Origin: CAZIVP01 sp964542915
GTDB lineage: Bacteria > Calditrichota > Calditrichia > Calditrichales > Calditrichaceae
NCBI GenBank assembly: GCA_964542915.1
Contig: CAZIVP010000001.1
Location: forward strand, 124,001 to 188,000
Direction: 5' to 3'
DNA: 64,000 nt
Below, in pieces: positions 8,797 through 18,239 of the stretch. The position numbers were made by a program, and so were the translations under genes. The notes beneath the pieces were generated by a model that ran no database searches, was not told where the DNA came from, and saw only the letters and a program-made list of their open reading frames with translations. The number at the start of each line of letters is the position of its first letter. Position 1 is the stretch's first letter.

Positions 8797-9771
8797 CTAA
8801 GGTGTTTCGTATTGCTTCTGAAAATACTGGTAAATTCCCCGGATACTGTTCCGGCAAAAATATTTTTCACGTTCCCGGATATCCGAGGGCAGTTGATCAA
8901 AGCCTTTAATTGAAGGGTCCCTTTCCATGATTTCCTGATAAATCCGGTTTTCCGCTTTTGCCGTATCCGCCTCGGGGTTGAAATGTTTTTGAACAATTTC
9001 CATCCAGAGCGCCAACTGTGCTTGGGCGGATTCAAATACCCTTTCCAAATCGTTGCACAATCCGTAATGCCCGAAGCACATTGTGTCGGCGTCGCTCTGA
9101 GAAACACGATCCAGCGAATCCTTGTAAATTTCATAAATAAACACGGGCGGCGTGGCGATGCGTAGCAAATCGGGACCGTTGGGGTTGGGAATACGAACGC
9201 CTGCAACTTCGCCTGCGAACAAAATATCTTCAACCCGATAGCAAATGTGGTGCGAGGCGTGCCCCGGCGATTCGATTATTTCAATACCTGGATCCGGCAA
9301 TCGTTCACTGTAACCGATTTTATGTTCCGGCACGGGTGCAATGGAGCCGTAAGCCCGGGCCACCTTTCCCAGCACCTTTAAAGAACCTTCCCACAACTTC
9401 GTCGGTTCAATCATATGTTTAATGCCTTTTGGGTGACTGATTACCTCAGCATCGGGAAAATGTTCTGACAAAACGCCTGTTCCGCCGGCATGGTCAATAT
9501 GAATGTGGGTTAGAAGAATAAAATCGATATGATGAATGTCCAATTGATTCAAGGCTTGCACTAGTTTCGGAATGGTAGACCGTGGTCCGGGATCGATCAC
9601 AAAGGTTTGGCCGTTATGTTGATAAATCCAGCTGCTTATAAACTGACGATAGCCGGTCAGTGTTTGATCGAGATCCACCAAATGCAGATTATGCCTGAAT
9701 GCATGTATGTGTGACCGTTGCAACGACAAGGTTTCCTTTTTTTTGTAAAGCCGGAACGCAGGGGGCGTCAA
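8797..9771 (-). CDS. MBL-fold metallo-hydrolase
   Basis: A 324-residue metallo-beta-lactamase-fold protein. The metal-binding motif THIHIDHAGG (HxHxDH, near 87-96) is followed by the later ligands in SPGHASHH, LFAGE and CFGHYG, the order of the two-metal hydrolase fold of glyoxalase II-like enzymes. A helical C-terminal extension of about 100 residues follows. The substrate is unknown. The ATG overlaps the stop of the upstream DMT transporter gene (ATGA at 9768-9771), so the two are translationally coupled. That suggests the hydrolase acts on something the transporter moves, but this is only inference. Confidence 0.87.
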   Translation of the reverse strand: MTPPAFRLYKKKETLSLQRSHIHAFRHNLHLVDLDQTLTGYRQFISSWIYQHNGQTFVIDPGPRSTIPKLVQALNQLDIHHIDFILLTHIHIDHAGGTGVLSEHFPDAEVISHPKGIKHMIEPTKLWEGSLKVLGKVARAYGSIAPVPEHKIGYSERLPDPGIEIIESPGHASHHICYRVEDILFAGEVAGVRIPNPNGPDLLRIATPPVFIYEIYKDSLDRVSQSDADTMCFGHYGLCNDLERVFESAQAQLALWMEIVQKHFNPEADTAKAENRIYQEIMERDPSIKGFDQLPSDIREREKYFCRNSIRGIYQYFQKQYETP

Positions 9772-10664
9772 TCATATTTCATGGCATTGTTATACGTTTT
9801 GTTTGTTTGTTTCCATTGTTGCCATGGCAGTTCCGCAATAATCATACTAATTACAATCAAAACACCGCCCATCCAACCGGTCGTCGTAAGCTGTTCGTCT
9901 GCGATTATAAATGCAAACAGCGCGGCGAATACGGGCTCCATCGAAAAAATGAGAGCGGTGCGGGCAGTGGTGGTGTGGCGCTGCATTTTGGTTTGCATGA
10001 CGTACGTATAGACGGTACCGAACAGCGCCAGGTAAAAGAGGGCGCTTACATTGAGGAGCGAAAGCCGCGGCCATTCGATGGTGTTAAACGGCAACGCCAG
10101 GATTGTCAGTAGCGAAACGGTAGCCAGCTGGATGCCTGTTAGCAGATAGACGTTGTGTAACCGGGCATATTTTCCGGTAAAGATGATATGAAAGGCGACG
10201 GTAATGGAACAGATGAAAACGAGGCTGTCTCCTTTGTTCCATGCCAAAGGATTTGCGCCGGTGAGGAGCAACAAACCAATAACAGCCAGTAAAATCGCCG
10301 CCAAAACCTGGTAAGCCGCCCGGTAGCCAAAGAATAAAAAACCAAAAACGGGTACCAAAACCACCGACAATGCCGTAATGAAAGCCGCGTTGGAGGCGCT
10401 GGTATATTGTACGCCCCACATCTGGAAGAGATAAGAAAGGTACAGCCAAATACCGATGATGATTCCATGTTTGAGTATGGATGAATTTACTGCGCGAAAG
10501 TGTTTCCATAAGTAGGCATTCAAAAGGATGGCGGCCAGGGTTAAACGCAGAAATAAAAAGATAAGCAATGGTACATCCAACATCGTTAATTTGGCAATAA
10601 TGAATGTGGATCCCCAAAAAACCGTAACCGAAAGTAAGCCCAGATCCGCTTGCAATTTTGTCAT
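9768..10664 (-). CDS. EamA/DMT-family transporter
   Basis: A 298-residue inner-membrane protein with about ten hydrophobic segments in two homologous EamA halves; the conserved start of each half is visible (FWGSTFIIAK near 15-24, AFHIIFTGKY near 155-165). DMT proteins export or exchange small metabolites such as amino acids or nucleobases. The substrate is not predictable. It is the first gene of a two-gene operon with the MBL hydrolase and is divergent from yciO. Confidence 0.88.
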   Translation of the reverse strand: MTKLQADLGLLSVTVFWGSTFIIAKLTMLDVPLLIFLFLRLTLAAILLNAYLWKHFRAVNSSILKHGIIIGIWLYLSYLFQMWGVQYTSASNAAFITALSVVLVPVFGFLFFGYRAAYQVLAAILLAVIGLLLLTGANPLAWNKGDSLVFICSITVAFHIIFTGKYARLHNVYLLTGIQLATVSLLTILALPFNTIEWPRLSLLNVSALFYLALFGTVYTYVMQTKMQRHTTTARTALIFSMEPVFAALFAFIIADEQLTTTGWMGGVLIVISMIIAELPWQQWKQTNKTYNNAMKYD

Positions 10665-10781
10665 TTAAAAATCCGTTCCATACGATTCGATTTGTTAATA
10701 ACCTGTATTCGTCTTTAATTTATGAATAAGCGGTTACATTGAAAAAAAATTAAGCGAATAGAAAAACGAGTGAGGTAAAAT

Positions 10782-11402
10782 ATGGCTGTTGAAGTTCAGC
10801 ATATCTATTTGGATCATCCGCAAAAACGGTTAATCAAACACGCAGTGGATTTTCTTAAAAATGACGGGCTGGTCGTCTATCCTACGGACACGATTTATGG
10901 ATTGGGCGCCGACTTATTCAGTAAAAAAGCGATGGAGCGCATTTTTAAAATAAAGCAGGTATCCGAACATAAATTACTTTCGTTTATCTGCCCGAATTTA
11001 AAGGATATATCGGAGTGGGCGCTGGTACCGGATGATGCTTATAGAGTGATGCGAAGGGTTACGCCCGGTCCTTATACCTTTGTTTTGCAGGCCACTAAAA
11101 AAGTACCGAAGATCTTACTTCAAAAACGTAAAACCGTTGGTATCCGCATCCCGGATTCTGTCGTAAGCCTGCGGCTTGTGGAGGAATTGGGACGGCCCAT
11201 TTTAAGCACAAGTGTGCCGCAGGGCGAAGACGGCTATTACACCGATCCTGAAGAGATCGCTTCAAATTATTATCACGATTTGGATTTAATTCTGGATGCA
11301 GGCGTTATGTTCAATCAGCCTTCCACTATTGTGGATTTCACTTCGGAAGAGCCGGTTATTTTAAGAGAAGGAGCGGGCGATGTGGAGGCGCTAAATCCCT
11401 AA
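10782..11402 (+). CDS. yciO: YciO-type threonylcarbamoyl-AMP synthase family protein
   Basis: A 206-residue protein of the Sua5/YrdC/YciO fold. The signature VVYPTDTIYGLGAD is near 30-43, and the nucleotide-binding region includes KHKLLSF, TPGPYTFVL, KRKTVGIRIP and STSVPQ. The length, the ILREGAGDV ending and the family-specific wording of these motifs fit the YciO branch better than TsaC or the longer Sua5. TsaC/Sua5 make L-threonylcarbamoyl-AMP for the t6A37 tRNA modification; YciO proteins share the fold but have weak or uncertain activity. If no other TsaC exists in the genome, this could be the functional enzyme. The stop overlaps the convergent lhgO stop by four bases. Confidence 0.88.
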   Translation: MAVEVQHIYLDHPQKRLIKHAVDFLKNDGLVVYPTDTIYGLGADLFSKKAMERIFKIKQVSEHKLLSFICPNLKDISEWALVPDDAYRVMRRVTPGPYTFVLQATKKVPKILLQKRKTVGIRIPDSVVSLRLVEELGRPILSTSVPQGEDGYYTDPEEIASNYYHDLDLILDAGVMFNQPSTIVDFTSEEPVILREGAGDVEALNP

Positions 11403-12604
11403 GCAATTCCAAAACGTTTTTCGGCCATAGCGGCGATTTTACGACCGATGCTAATCGAAGCGGTTGCGGCCGGCGAGGGCGCATTGAGTACGTGAATCAT
11501 ACCCGGTCCCTCTACAATACGGAAGTCATCAACTAAATTGCCATTGGCTTCGAGCGCCTGCGCCCGCACGCCCGCGCCGCCCGGTTCGATGTCTTCGGGA
11601 CGGATTTCGGGAATAAGCTTTTGTAATGCCCGAACAAAAGCATGTTTACTGAAAGAACGATAAAATTCGCCCGCTCCCATGGTAGCGTAACGCAGAGCAA
11701 GCCTCCAAAAGCCCCCGTAAGTGATTGTGGATAGGGTATCCCTCAGCGAAAAACTCCATTTGCTATATCCTTCGCGCTTAAACGCCAGAACCGCATTGGG
11801 GCCGGCCTCGACGCCGCCGTTAATCATACGCGTAAAATGTACGCCTAAAAAGGGAAAAGCGGGATCGGGCACGGGATAGATTAAATGTTTGACCAGGTGG
11901 TGTTTCTGGCTTTTTAATTCGTAATATTCCCCCCGGAAGGGTACGATACGTAAGCCGGGATTAACTCCGCTCGCCCGGGCGATGCGGTCGGATTGCAGGC
12001 CGCCGCAATTTATGAAATAACGGCTTTGAAGGGTTCCGCGATTGGTATCGATATGTAAATGACGGTTCGATTGGGCGAGAGAGCGAAAGCGCGTCTCCAG
12101 TTGGATGGTGTGTCCGCGTTCCCGGATAAGCCGGGCAAATGTATCGCTGACACGACTGTAATCCACAATACCCGTCTGCGGTACATACAATCCACTAAGG
12201 CCGGTAACGTGTGGTTCATAGTCTTGTAGTTCGGGGCCGCTCACTTCCTTCAATCCTTCCAACCCGTTTGCAAGACCACGTTCTTTCAATGTGTGTAATG
12301 TTTCCTGTTCGCGTTCGCTGGTCGCAACGACAAGTTTACCACAGCGTTCGTAAGGTATATCGTTTTGTACGCAAAAGCGATACAGGGCTTCGCGTCCTTC
12401 CACACAATTGCGGGCTTTCAGGGAACCGGGTTTGTAGTATAAACCGGAATGAATGACGCCGCTGTTATTACCTGTTTGGTGGGAAGCCAGTTGTTTCTCG
12501 GCTTCCAATAATGTGATTTTAACGTTTGATTTGGTAGACAAAGCGTATGCTGTCGCTAAACCGACGATACCTCCGCCGACAATGGTTACGTCGTAGGTAG
12601 CCAC
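11399..12604 (-). CDS. lhgO: L-2-hydroxyglutarate oxidase/dehydrogenase
   Basis: A 401-residue FAD-dependent oxidoreductase of the DAO family. The Rossmann motif VGGGIVGLATA is at 8-18, followed by an acidic residue ending the second strand (LLEAEKQ). The FAD-contacting stretch HQTGNNSGVIHSGLYYKPGSLKA is the LhgO hallmark. A second glycine-rich region lies near the C-terminus (APSPAATASISIG). It oxidises L-2-hydroxyglutarate, a side product of central metabolism, to 2-oxoglutarate and passes electrons to the membrane quinone pool. It is a metabolite-repair enzyme and does not need operon partners. It sits convergent to yciO and 32 bases downstream of ricT. Confidence 0.93.
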   Translation of the reverse strand: MATYDVTIVGGGIVGLATAYALSTKSNVKITLLEAEKQLASHQTGNNSGVIHSGLYYKPGSLKARNCVEGREALYRFCVQNDIPYERCGKLVVATSEREQETLHTLKERGLANGLEGLKEVSGPELQDYEPHVTGLSGLYVPQTGIVDYSRVSDTFARLIRERGHTIQLETRFRSLAQSNRHLHIDTNRGTLQSRYFINCGGLQSDRIARASGVNPGLRIVPFRGEYYELKSQKHHLVKHLIYPVPDPAFPFLGVHFTRMINGGVEAGPNAVLAFKREGYSKWSFSLRDTLSTITYGGFWRLALRYATMGAGEFYRSFSKHAFVRALQKLIPEIRPEDIEPGGAGVRAQALEANGNLVDDFRIVEGPGMIHVLNAPSPAATASISIGRKIAAMAEKRFGIA

Positions 12605-12636
12605 CTCCTTACCACTCCCTTATCGTTACCACGCTA

Positions 12637-13464
12637 CTATGATTTTATCCGTTGCCGATCCAGATTTCGGTTCACATCATCCACAGACCAGGATTCGATT
12701 TCGTCGTCCTCTTCAAAACGCAAATAAACCCGATCGTGGAAAATATCGATTTTTTCCACGGTGGCTTTGCCCTTTTCCGTTACAATGACCGATTCGAGCG
12801 CCGGAAATTTATCCAGACGTTCATCATAAAAATCTTTTTCATAGAGCAGGCAGCATTTTAACCGGCCACATACCCCTGTTAATTTGCAGGGATTGAGCTG
12901 CAACAACTGATCTTTGGCATATTGTGTGATAATGGGTTCGAAGTCGCAAATAAAGGTGGAACAGCATAGCGGTTTGCCGCAAACCCCCAGGCCGCCCAAT
13001 CGTTTGGCTTCATCGCGGACGCCGATTTGCCGTAATTCGATGCGGGTGCGGTATTTGGCGGCAAGGTCCCGCACCAGCTGCCGGAAATCGACCCGTTTGT
13101 CGCTGGTAAAATAAAAAGTTAATTTGTTGAGATCGAACTGGTATTCCACATCCACCAGTTTCATGTTAAGGCCGTGCTTTTTTATTTTCTCCCGGCCCAC
13201 GTAAAAAGCCTGCGCCTCTTTCTGCCGGTTTTCGGTCAGTTTCGAAAGGTCCTCGTCTACGGCTTTGCGAATGACCGATTTCGGCTCGCCTTTGATTTCG
13301 TTAAGAGCCACGAGGCGACCTACTTTATTAACGACGCCCAAATCGACGCCTTTATCGGCTTCGACGATAACATGATCGCCGGGTTTTACTTTAATGGCTT
13401 TGGGATTAAAGTAATGGATGCGTTTATTGCCTTTGAAGAGGACTTCCAGTATTTCTGGCGTCAT
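12637..13464 (-). CDS. ricT: RicT/YaaT (PSP1-family) regulatory iron-sulfur protein
   Basis: A 275-residue PSP1-domain protein homologous to Bacillus RicT (YaaT). The cysteine-rich signature is complete: GGLGVCGKPLCCSTF, then NPCKLTGVCGRLKCCLLYE. In Bacillus the RicA-RicF-RicT complex carries two 4Fe-4S clusters and directs RNase Y to mRNA maturation. RicA and RicF are not visible here, so in this lineage the protein probably acts alone or with unlinked partners. The start overlaps the holB stop by four bases. The holB-yaaT pairing is also seen in Firmicutes, which supports both names. Confidence 0.92.
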   Translation of the reverse strand: MTPEILEVLFKGNKRIHYFNPKAIKVKPGDHVIVEADKGVDLGVVNKVGRLVALNEIKGEPKSVIRKAVDEDLSKLTENRQKEAQAFYVGREKIKKHGLNMKLVDVEYQFDLNKLTFYFTSDKRVDFRQLVRDLAAKYRTRIELRQIGVRDEAKRLGGLGVCGKPLCCSTFICDFEPIITQYAKDQLLQLNPCKLTGVCGRLKCCLLYEKDFYDERLDKFPALESVIVTEKGKATVEKIDIFHDRVYLRFEEDDEIESWSVDDVNRNLDRQRIKS

Positions 13465-14561
13465 TCCACTTCCTCCACGTTCGTTTTGCGCATGAGAAGG
13501 TCTTTCGTATCCAGCGCCAAATTTGTTAAACTGAGCGCCGGATGGGCATTGTGTTCAATTTCGCGGTAGGTTCGTTCAACCCGTTCAATCAAAAGGTCGA
13601 ATGGCGAGCCTGCATAATATTCGGCAAATTTGCGGATGGAATCGGAATAATCGATGTTAATTAATTCGGCTTGATCTTCCAGTATATTATGATGAACGGC
13701 ATCGCGTAACCATAAAACGATTAATTCCAGAATTTCCAACACAAAATTTTTATCCCGTTTCCGCGTCATTTCATCAATGATTTCTGAAATTTTTATGACA
13801 TCGCCGCCAGCGACAGCCCGTAAATAACGGTACGCCAAATCTCTCTGAGCGCTGTGATCTTTGTGCATCATCTGAAAAACCCGTTTTACGTTGTTGCGGG
13901 CAATGCGGATTAAGGGCAAAATGTCGCTTTCTACGGTTTCGTATTGTGAAATAATTTGGTGAACCTGGTCATCGGAAAAGAGCGGAAAGTACACGGGTTG
14001 GCATCGGGACCGAATGGTTTCCAGAAGCGCATTGATATCTTCTGTTGTGAGAATGATCAATAAATTTGAAGGCGGTTCTTCCAAGAGTTTTAAAAAGGAG
14101 TTGGCCGCTTCTCTGGAAAAGTATTCCGCCTGTTCGATTATAAAAACTCTTCGGGCGGCTTCGTTTGTTGCGTATTTGGCCTCGTTTTTTAGCTCACGGA
14201 TCGACTCTATGGCAATATTTTTGTGCCCGGCTATGTGAAACGCTTTGTAAGGATTTCTTGCCCTATCCCTAATTAATGCATTAATCTCTTTATAATTCAT
14301 CTGGCTGGAACGGGGAAATATATAGCGGATATCCGGGTGATTAAAATGTTGAATTTTTACGCATGAAGGGCAGGTGTGGCATGGCTTTTCCTCGGAAGAC
14401 TCGCAATTAATATGTTTTGCAAGTTCGATGGCAAAGGCCGTTTTTCCCGTTCCTTCCGGACCGTAAAAAATGTAAGCATGGGCTAATCGGCGGCGTTCAA
14501 TACTCTGGCTAAAAAAGGTTCTAACCCGTTCCTGAACAACCGTATGGTTGACTGAATTCAT
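13461..14561 (-). CDS. holB: DNA polymerase III delta' subunit (clamp-loader AAA+)
   Basis: A 366-residue AAA+ protein. The Walker A-like GPEGTGKT is near 34-41, a zinc-binding four-cysteine module follows (C56, then C65, C68 and C71, as CHTCPSC), and the SRC motif appears as IRSRCQPV near 184. These are the hallmarks of DnaX/HolB-type clamp-loader subunits. The length and the lack of a DnaX C-terminal region point to delta'. The retained P-loop is more complete than in E. coli delta', so a DnaX-like role cannot be fully excluded. It forms a two-gene operon with ricT through an ATGA overlap. Confidence 0.88.
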   Translation of the reverse strand: MNSVNHTVVQERVRTFFSQSIERRRLAHAYIFYGPEGTGKTAFAIELAKHINCESSEEKPCHTCPSCVKIQHFNHPDIRYIFPRSSQMNYKEINALIRDRARNPYKAFHIAGHKNIAIESIRELKNEAKYATNEAARRVFIIEQAEYFSREAANSFLKLLEEPPSNLLIILTTEDINALLETIRSRCQPVYFPLFSDDQVHQIISQYETVESDILPLIRIARNNVKRVFQMMHKDHSAQRDLAYRYLRAVAGGDVIKISEIIDEMTRKRDKNFVLEILELIVLWLRDAVHHNILEDQAELINIDYSDSIRKFAEYYAGSPFDLLIERVERTYREIEHNAHPALSLTNLALDTKDLLMRKTNVEEVE

Positions 14562-14932
14562 CTATATAAAAACACTCATTAAACGTTATTTTTACAATAT
14601 ACAATATAAACAAAAAAAGAAGCGTGTTCAAAAGATATAAAATATTTTTACAGGTTAATCGACGGTTGAAGCTATTGGCTTTCAGCCAGAATGGATTGAG
14701 GAACAAAAATATACCGCCGTACATTGAGACAATTGAATAAAATTAATGAGAGACGATTGAGAATCCATCTAAATGAAACGCCGCAACAAGATTATAACAG
14801 GCTTGACGTCTGAATAAATGTATGACACATAGTTGCAGGCAAATTGCGCCGGCAGGAACGGAGAGCTTCTAAGGCATACGATTGCTAAAGATGCCGGTAC
14901 GTTGTATTTTATACAAACAAACTTGAAATAAT
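14562..14932. other. Intergenic region between divergent holB and tonB
   Basis: About 370 bases, AT-rich near holB. I see no RNA gene, terminator-like hairpin or repeat. It should hold the divergent promoters of the holB-ricT and tonB-exbB-exbD operons, but I could not pick a convincing -35/-10 pair. Confidence 0.4.
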
Positions 14933-15811
14933 TTGGACGTAATGCAATACATTTCCGAAAGACGAACGACATTTCTTGCCGTTTTATTATCATTGCTGCT
15001 GCATTTGTTATTACTGTGGTTTGTAAACACGAAACATTGGTTAGATTTTAATTGGCAGTGGGATGAAAGCCAGCCGCAGGAGCTGCAAATAACATTTCCG
15101 GAGAATAAACCGGAGCCGAAGACGGATAAACCACGAGAAGTCGTTCAAAACGAGAATTTCAATGATGCAGTCCCGGATCAGAGCAATTTGCTTTCGGACC
15201 GTAATTCCCGGGCGCGCAATCCTGAAAAGAGTGAAGAAACAGGCCAGCAACCGCGTTCGGAAGGTAATACACCCTTGAACAACTTGTCCGAAGCTCCTGC
15301 TCCTGATATAAATTCGCGCACCACCAAACGCTTTAGCAAGGAAGCGTTACGGGGCCATACACACACCGAAGCAAGCGAACGCAGCAAACCACGGGAGGGC
15401 GCAGAACAGCCTGAATCTCAGCCGACCACGGGCAGCAATCAACGTTTGCAGCAGCAAGAAACATCCGTTGAGGAAGTCGGCGGATTGACTTTGAGCACTT
15501 ACCAGTGGAATTGGGCGCCATATGTAAACGCTATGCGGAATAAGCTCATGCATGTCTGGTACACGCCGCCGGCTTATAATCGTCTGGGACTCATTCACGG
15601 CTACACCATTCTCAACTTTGCGGTGACCCGCAACGGCGAGATGAGAGCCATGGAAGTGGTGCGCCATGAGGGCCATCAGTCGTTAAAGGAGTCCAGCATG
15701 GCGGCCATTCGGGGGCTTTTTCCGTTACCGCCTCTACCCGATGACTTCCCCGAAAAAGAGTTGCAAATACAGGCAAAGTTAATATATCCCGATTTAAGAC
15801 GCAGGAGATAA
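14933..15811 (+). CDS. tonB: TonB/TolA-type energy-transducing protein
   Basis: A 292-residue protein with one N-terminal transmembrane helix (about 13-31), a long low-complexity linker rich in Pro, Glu, Arg, Ser and Gln (about 45-180) to span the periplasm, and a C-terminal TonB_C-like domain (about 195-292, with the LNFAVTRNGE strand and the SLKESSMAAI helix). With ExbB and ExbD it couples the proton gradient to outer-membrane transport or envelope integrity. The order TonB-ExbB-ExbD and the spacings of 4 and 3 bases show an operon. The start could be the TTG at 14933 or the ATG at 14942; neither has a strong ribosome site. A TolA role cannot be excluded. Confidence 0.85.
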   Translation: MDVMQYISERRTTFLAVLLSLLLHLLLLWFVNTKHWLDFNWQWDESQPQELQITFPENKPEPKTDKPREVVQNENFNDAVPDQSNLLSDRNSRARNPEKSEETGQQPRSEGNTPLNNLSEAPAPDINSRTTKRFSKEALRGHTHTEASERSKPREGAEQPESQPTTGSNQRLQQQETSVEEVGGLTLSTYQWNWAPYVNAMRNKLMHVWYTPPAYNRLGLIHGYTILNFAVTRNGEMRAMEVVRHEGHQSLKESSMAAIRGLFPLPPLPDDFPEKELQIQAKLIYPDLRRRR

Positions 15812-15815
15812 CAAT

Positions 15816-16442
15816 ATGCTGGAACTATTTGAACGGGCCGGTATTATGATGTACCCCCTGGCGCTGACCTCGATATTCGCCTTGGCTTTTATTATTGAGC
15901 GCGCCATTGCCCTACGTAAGCGTAAAATTTTGATACCCGAAATCATTTCGGTAGTGGATAACTTTTCTTCAGAAAAAGATATCGATCTGGCGCGCCATAT
16001 TTGTAATAAATACGAAGGTCCGTTATCCAATGTCGTTCGCACCGGACTTGATCATTATCATCTGCAACACAGTGAAATCAAAGAAGTTTTGGAAGATCGC
16101 GGCCGCCAGGAGATCCGAACCCTGGAACGGGGGCTGGTGGTGTTGGAAACCATTGCTGCCATCGCCCCTTTAATGGGCTTGCTGGGGACCGTCCTGGGAA
16201 TGGTGGAAGTTTTTTCTGTGATCAAAGACCAGGGAATCGGACAAACTGCGGCATTATCCGGCGGTATTTCCGAAGCGTTGTTAACCACCGTAGTGGGGCT
16301 CTTTATCGGTATTCCCACGCTGGTGGCGTATAATTACTTTACAAGCAAATCCGAAAGCCTCATACTGGATATCGAAAAGTATTCCAATGAGCTGGTGCAA
16401 AAGATCGTTCGCATCAAAAAACCGATTTTGTCACAGGAATAA
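15816..16442 (+). CDS. exbB: ExbB/TolQ/MotA-family proton channel
   Basis: A 208-residue membrane protein with three hydrophobic segments (about 10-28, 105-130 and 150-172) and the conserved family region LETIAAIAPLMGLLGTVLGMVEVF followed by GGISEALLTTVVGLFIGIPTLVAYN, which contains the pore-lining threonines. ExbB pentamers form the stator that conducts protons and drives TonB. Four bases separate it from tonB and three from exbD. Confidence 0.95.
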   Translation: MLELFERAGIMMYPLALTSIFALAFIIERAIALRKRKILIPEIISVVDNFSSEKDIDLARHICNKYEGPLSNVVRTGLDHYHLQHSEIKEVLEDRGRQEIRTLERGLVVLETIAAIAPLMGLLGTVLGMVEVFSVIKDQGIGQTAALSGGISEALLTTVVGLFIGIPTLVAYNYFTSKSESLILDIEKYSNELVQKIVRIKKPILSQE

Positions 16443-16445
16443 ATC

Positions 16446-16865
16446 ATGCAGTTATCGACGAAAAAGAAGCGCAAAGTTACCGTCAATCTAACTTCCCTGA
16501 TCGATGTTCTGTTTTTATTGATCATCTTTTTCACGGTATCTTCCACTTTTGTGGAACAACCCGGCATCGAGATGGATCTGCCGGAAGCGGAGAGCAGCGA
16601 AGGCCATACAACCCAAAAGATCATTATTTACGTGGACCGTGAAGAAAATGTATTTCTGAATAAAGAGATTATCTCTATCAATAATCTGGCAGAAGAGGTA
16701 CAATCCCTTGTTAAAGATTCGAAAAATGAACGGGGAATCGTGTTAAAAGCCGATGCCGGCGTACCTCATGGATTCATTATCCGGATTATGGATATGTTGA
16801 GGCAAAGAGGCATCTATAAAATTGTCGTATCAACGGTAAAACCTCAGGGTAATCAAAGCCGGTAA
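16446..16865 (+). CDS. exbD: ExbD/TolR-family protein
   Basis: A 139-residue protein with a short cytoplasmic N-terminus and one transmembrane helix (about 14-35) that contains the essential aspartate in SLIDVLFLLIIFF (Asp18). The periplasmic domain has the usual VDREENVFLN and LKADAGVPHG strands. An ExbD dimer sits inside the ExbB pore. It is the last gene of the tonB-exbB-exbD operon. Confidence 0.95.
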   Translation: MQLSTKKKRKVTVNLTSLIDVLFLLIIFFTVSSTFVEQPGIEMDLPEAESSEGHTTQKIIIYVDREENVFLNKEIISINNLAEEVQSLVKDSKNERGIVLKADAGVPHGFIIRIMDMLRQRGIYKIVVSTVKPQGNQSR

Positions 16866-16932
16866 ATTATATTTGTGATTGTTATCGTTCCTTTCTAAAA
16901 TTGATAGCAAATCTAAGTACGGGCGTTACACT

Positions 16933-18231
16933 ATGGCAGAAAATAAAACGATCCATTTCGCATTATTGGGCCTCGGGAAGCTGGGAAGCGGCTTCTTTCA
17001 ACTGTGGAATGAAAAGCGCGCGAAAATTGAAGCGGAAACCGGATTCGACCTGAATCTCCGCAAAATTCTTGTAAAACATAAACAGTTTAAACGTTCCGTG
17101 GCCGTGGATTCCGGGCTAGTCACAGATCGGATTGAAGATATAACAGAAGATAAATCCATCCGCCTGGTGGTGGACGCCATCGGTGGTATCGAACCGACTT
17201 TCTCGCTTATTCAAAAAATGATGAACCGTAAGATGCATCTGGTTTCGGCCAATCGTTCCATGCTGGCGGCTAAGATGATGGAGCTTACCAAGCTGGCAAA
17301 TAAAAACAATTTATACGTCATGCCGGAGCCTTCCCTCGGTGGTGGTGTACCCATCATTAATGCCCTGCAGCGCGATCTGGTAGCCAATCATATTTACTCT
17401 ATTACGGGCATACTAAGCGGCACATCCAATTTTATCCTCTCCGAAATGAGCCGCAAAAATATTTCCATGCGGGAAGTTTTGAAATCGCCGGAAATCCAAA
17501 AAATGGGCGAATCGCTCTCCATCATCGATTACGAGGGAAGCGACGCCGCACAAAAAGTAGCGATTCTGGCCGCTGCGGCCTTTGGCATTAAGGTGGATTT
17601 CTTACATCTGCACGCCGAGGGTATTTCGGGTATTACGCCTTTTGATATCCGTTCGGCCCGTGCGTTCGGTTATGAGTTTAAATTGTTGTCGATTATAAAA
17701 AATAACGAGGATCAATTTGAGATACGCGTACATCCCACCCTGGTACCGCTGGATCATCCGCTGGCGCTGGTAAAGGGGCACTATAATGCCTTCTATGTCG
17801 AAACGGATCTGCTGGGTACTTATATGATGTACGGGCGCGGCGTAGGGATCGAGGCCACGGGCAGCCTGATTTTGAGAGACATCGTGGCTATAGCCGACGC
17901 GCTTTGGCATGGCGGTAAAAAAGATCAATACCGTTTCGAATGGCATGAAAAAATGGTCATCCCCATGGAGGAAATACAGACATCATCTTATATTCGCTTT
18001 CCCTGCCTGGATCGCCCGGGTGTAATCGGTGATATTGCAACCATTTTGGGTCAACATGATATTAATATCGCTTCCGCCCACGCCGACGTGGATCCAGAAT
18101 CCCATGATCGCGTGGGCTATGTCCATGTTCTGGTGGATAGCGCCAAAGAACGCGATATTAATAAGGCGTTAAAAGAAGTTAAAAAACTGAGTATCCTGCG
18201 GGGACCGATTAAATATTTCCGCATCTTATAG
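16933..18231 (+). CDS. hom: Homoserine dehydrogenase
   Basis: About 432 residues. The N-terminal NAD(P)-binding motif LGLGKLGSGF comes first, then the homoserine dehydrogenase region SANRSMLA and SGTSNFILSEM, the substrate and catalytic motif DYEGSDAAQKVAIL, and a C-terminal ACT domain (RPGVIGDIATIL, about the last 85 residues) that in this family senses threonine. It reduces aspartate semialdehyde to homoserine on the route to threonine and methionine. The frame is open to a TTG at 16879, but the ATG at 16933 gives the usual N-terminus (MAENKTIHFALLGLG), so I start there. Next to it are FAH and mazG rather than other threonine genes. Confidence 0.93.
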   Translation: MAENKTIHFALLGLGKLGSGFFQLWNEKRAKIEAETGFDLNLRKILVKHKQFKRSVAVDSGLVTDRIEDITEDKSIRLVVDAIGGIEPTFSLIQKMMNRKMHLVSANRSMLAAKMMELTKLANKNNLYVMPEPSLGGGVPIINALQRDLVANHIYSITGILSGTSNFILSEMSRKNISMREVLKSPEIQKMGESLSIIDYEGSDAAQKVAILAAAAFGIKVDFLHLHAEGISGITPFDIRSARAFGYEFKLLSIIKNNEDQFEIRVHPTLVPLDHPLALVKGHYNAFYVETDLLGTYMMYGRGVGIEATGSLILRDIVAIADALWHGGKKDQYRFEWHEKMVIPMEEIQTSSYIRFPCLDRPGVIGDIATILGQHDINIASAHADVDPESHDRVGYVHVLVDSAKERDINKALKEVKKLSILRGPIKYFRIL

Positions 18232-18239
18232 GAGAAGCA

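Noticed and set aside
8703..9233. A 176-codon minus-strand frame overlapping the MBL hydrolase
   Set aside because: It overlaps the hydrolase in another frame; its product has no family features and an odd composition, while the hydrolase frame has all the metal ligands.
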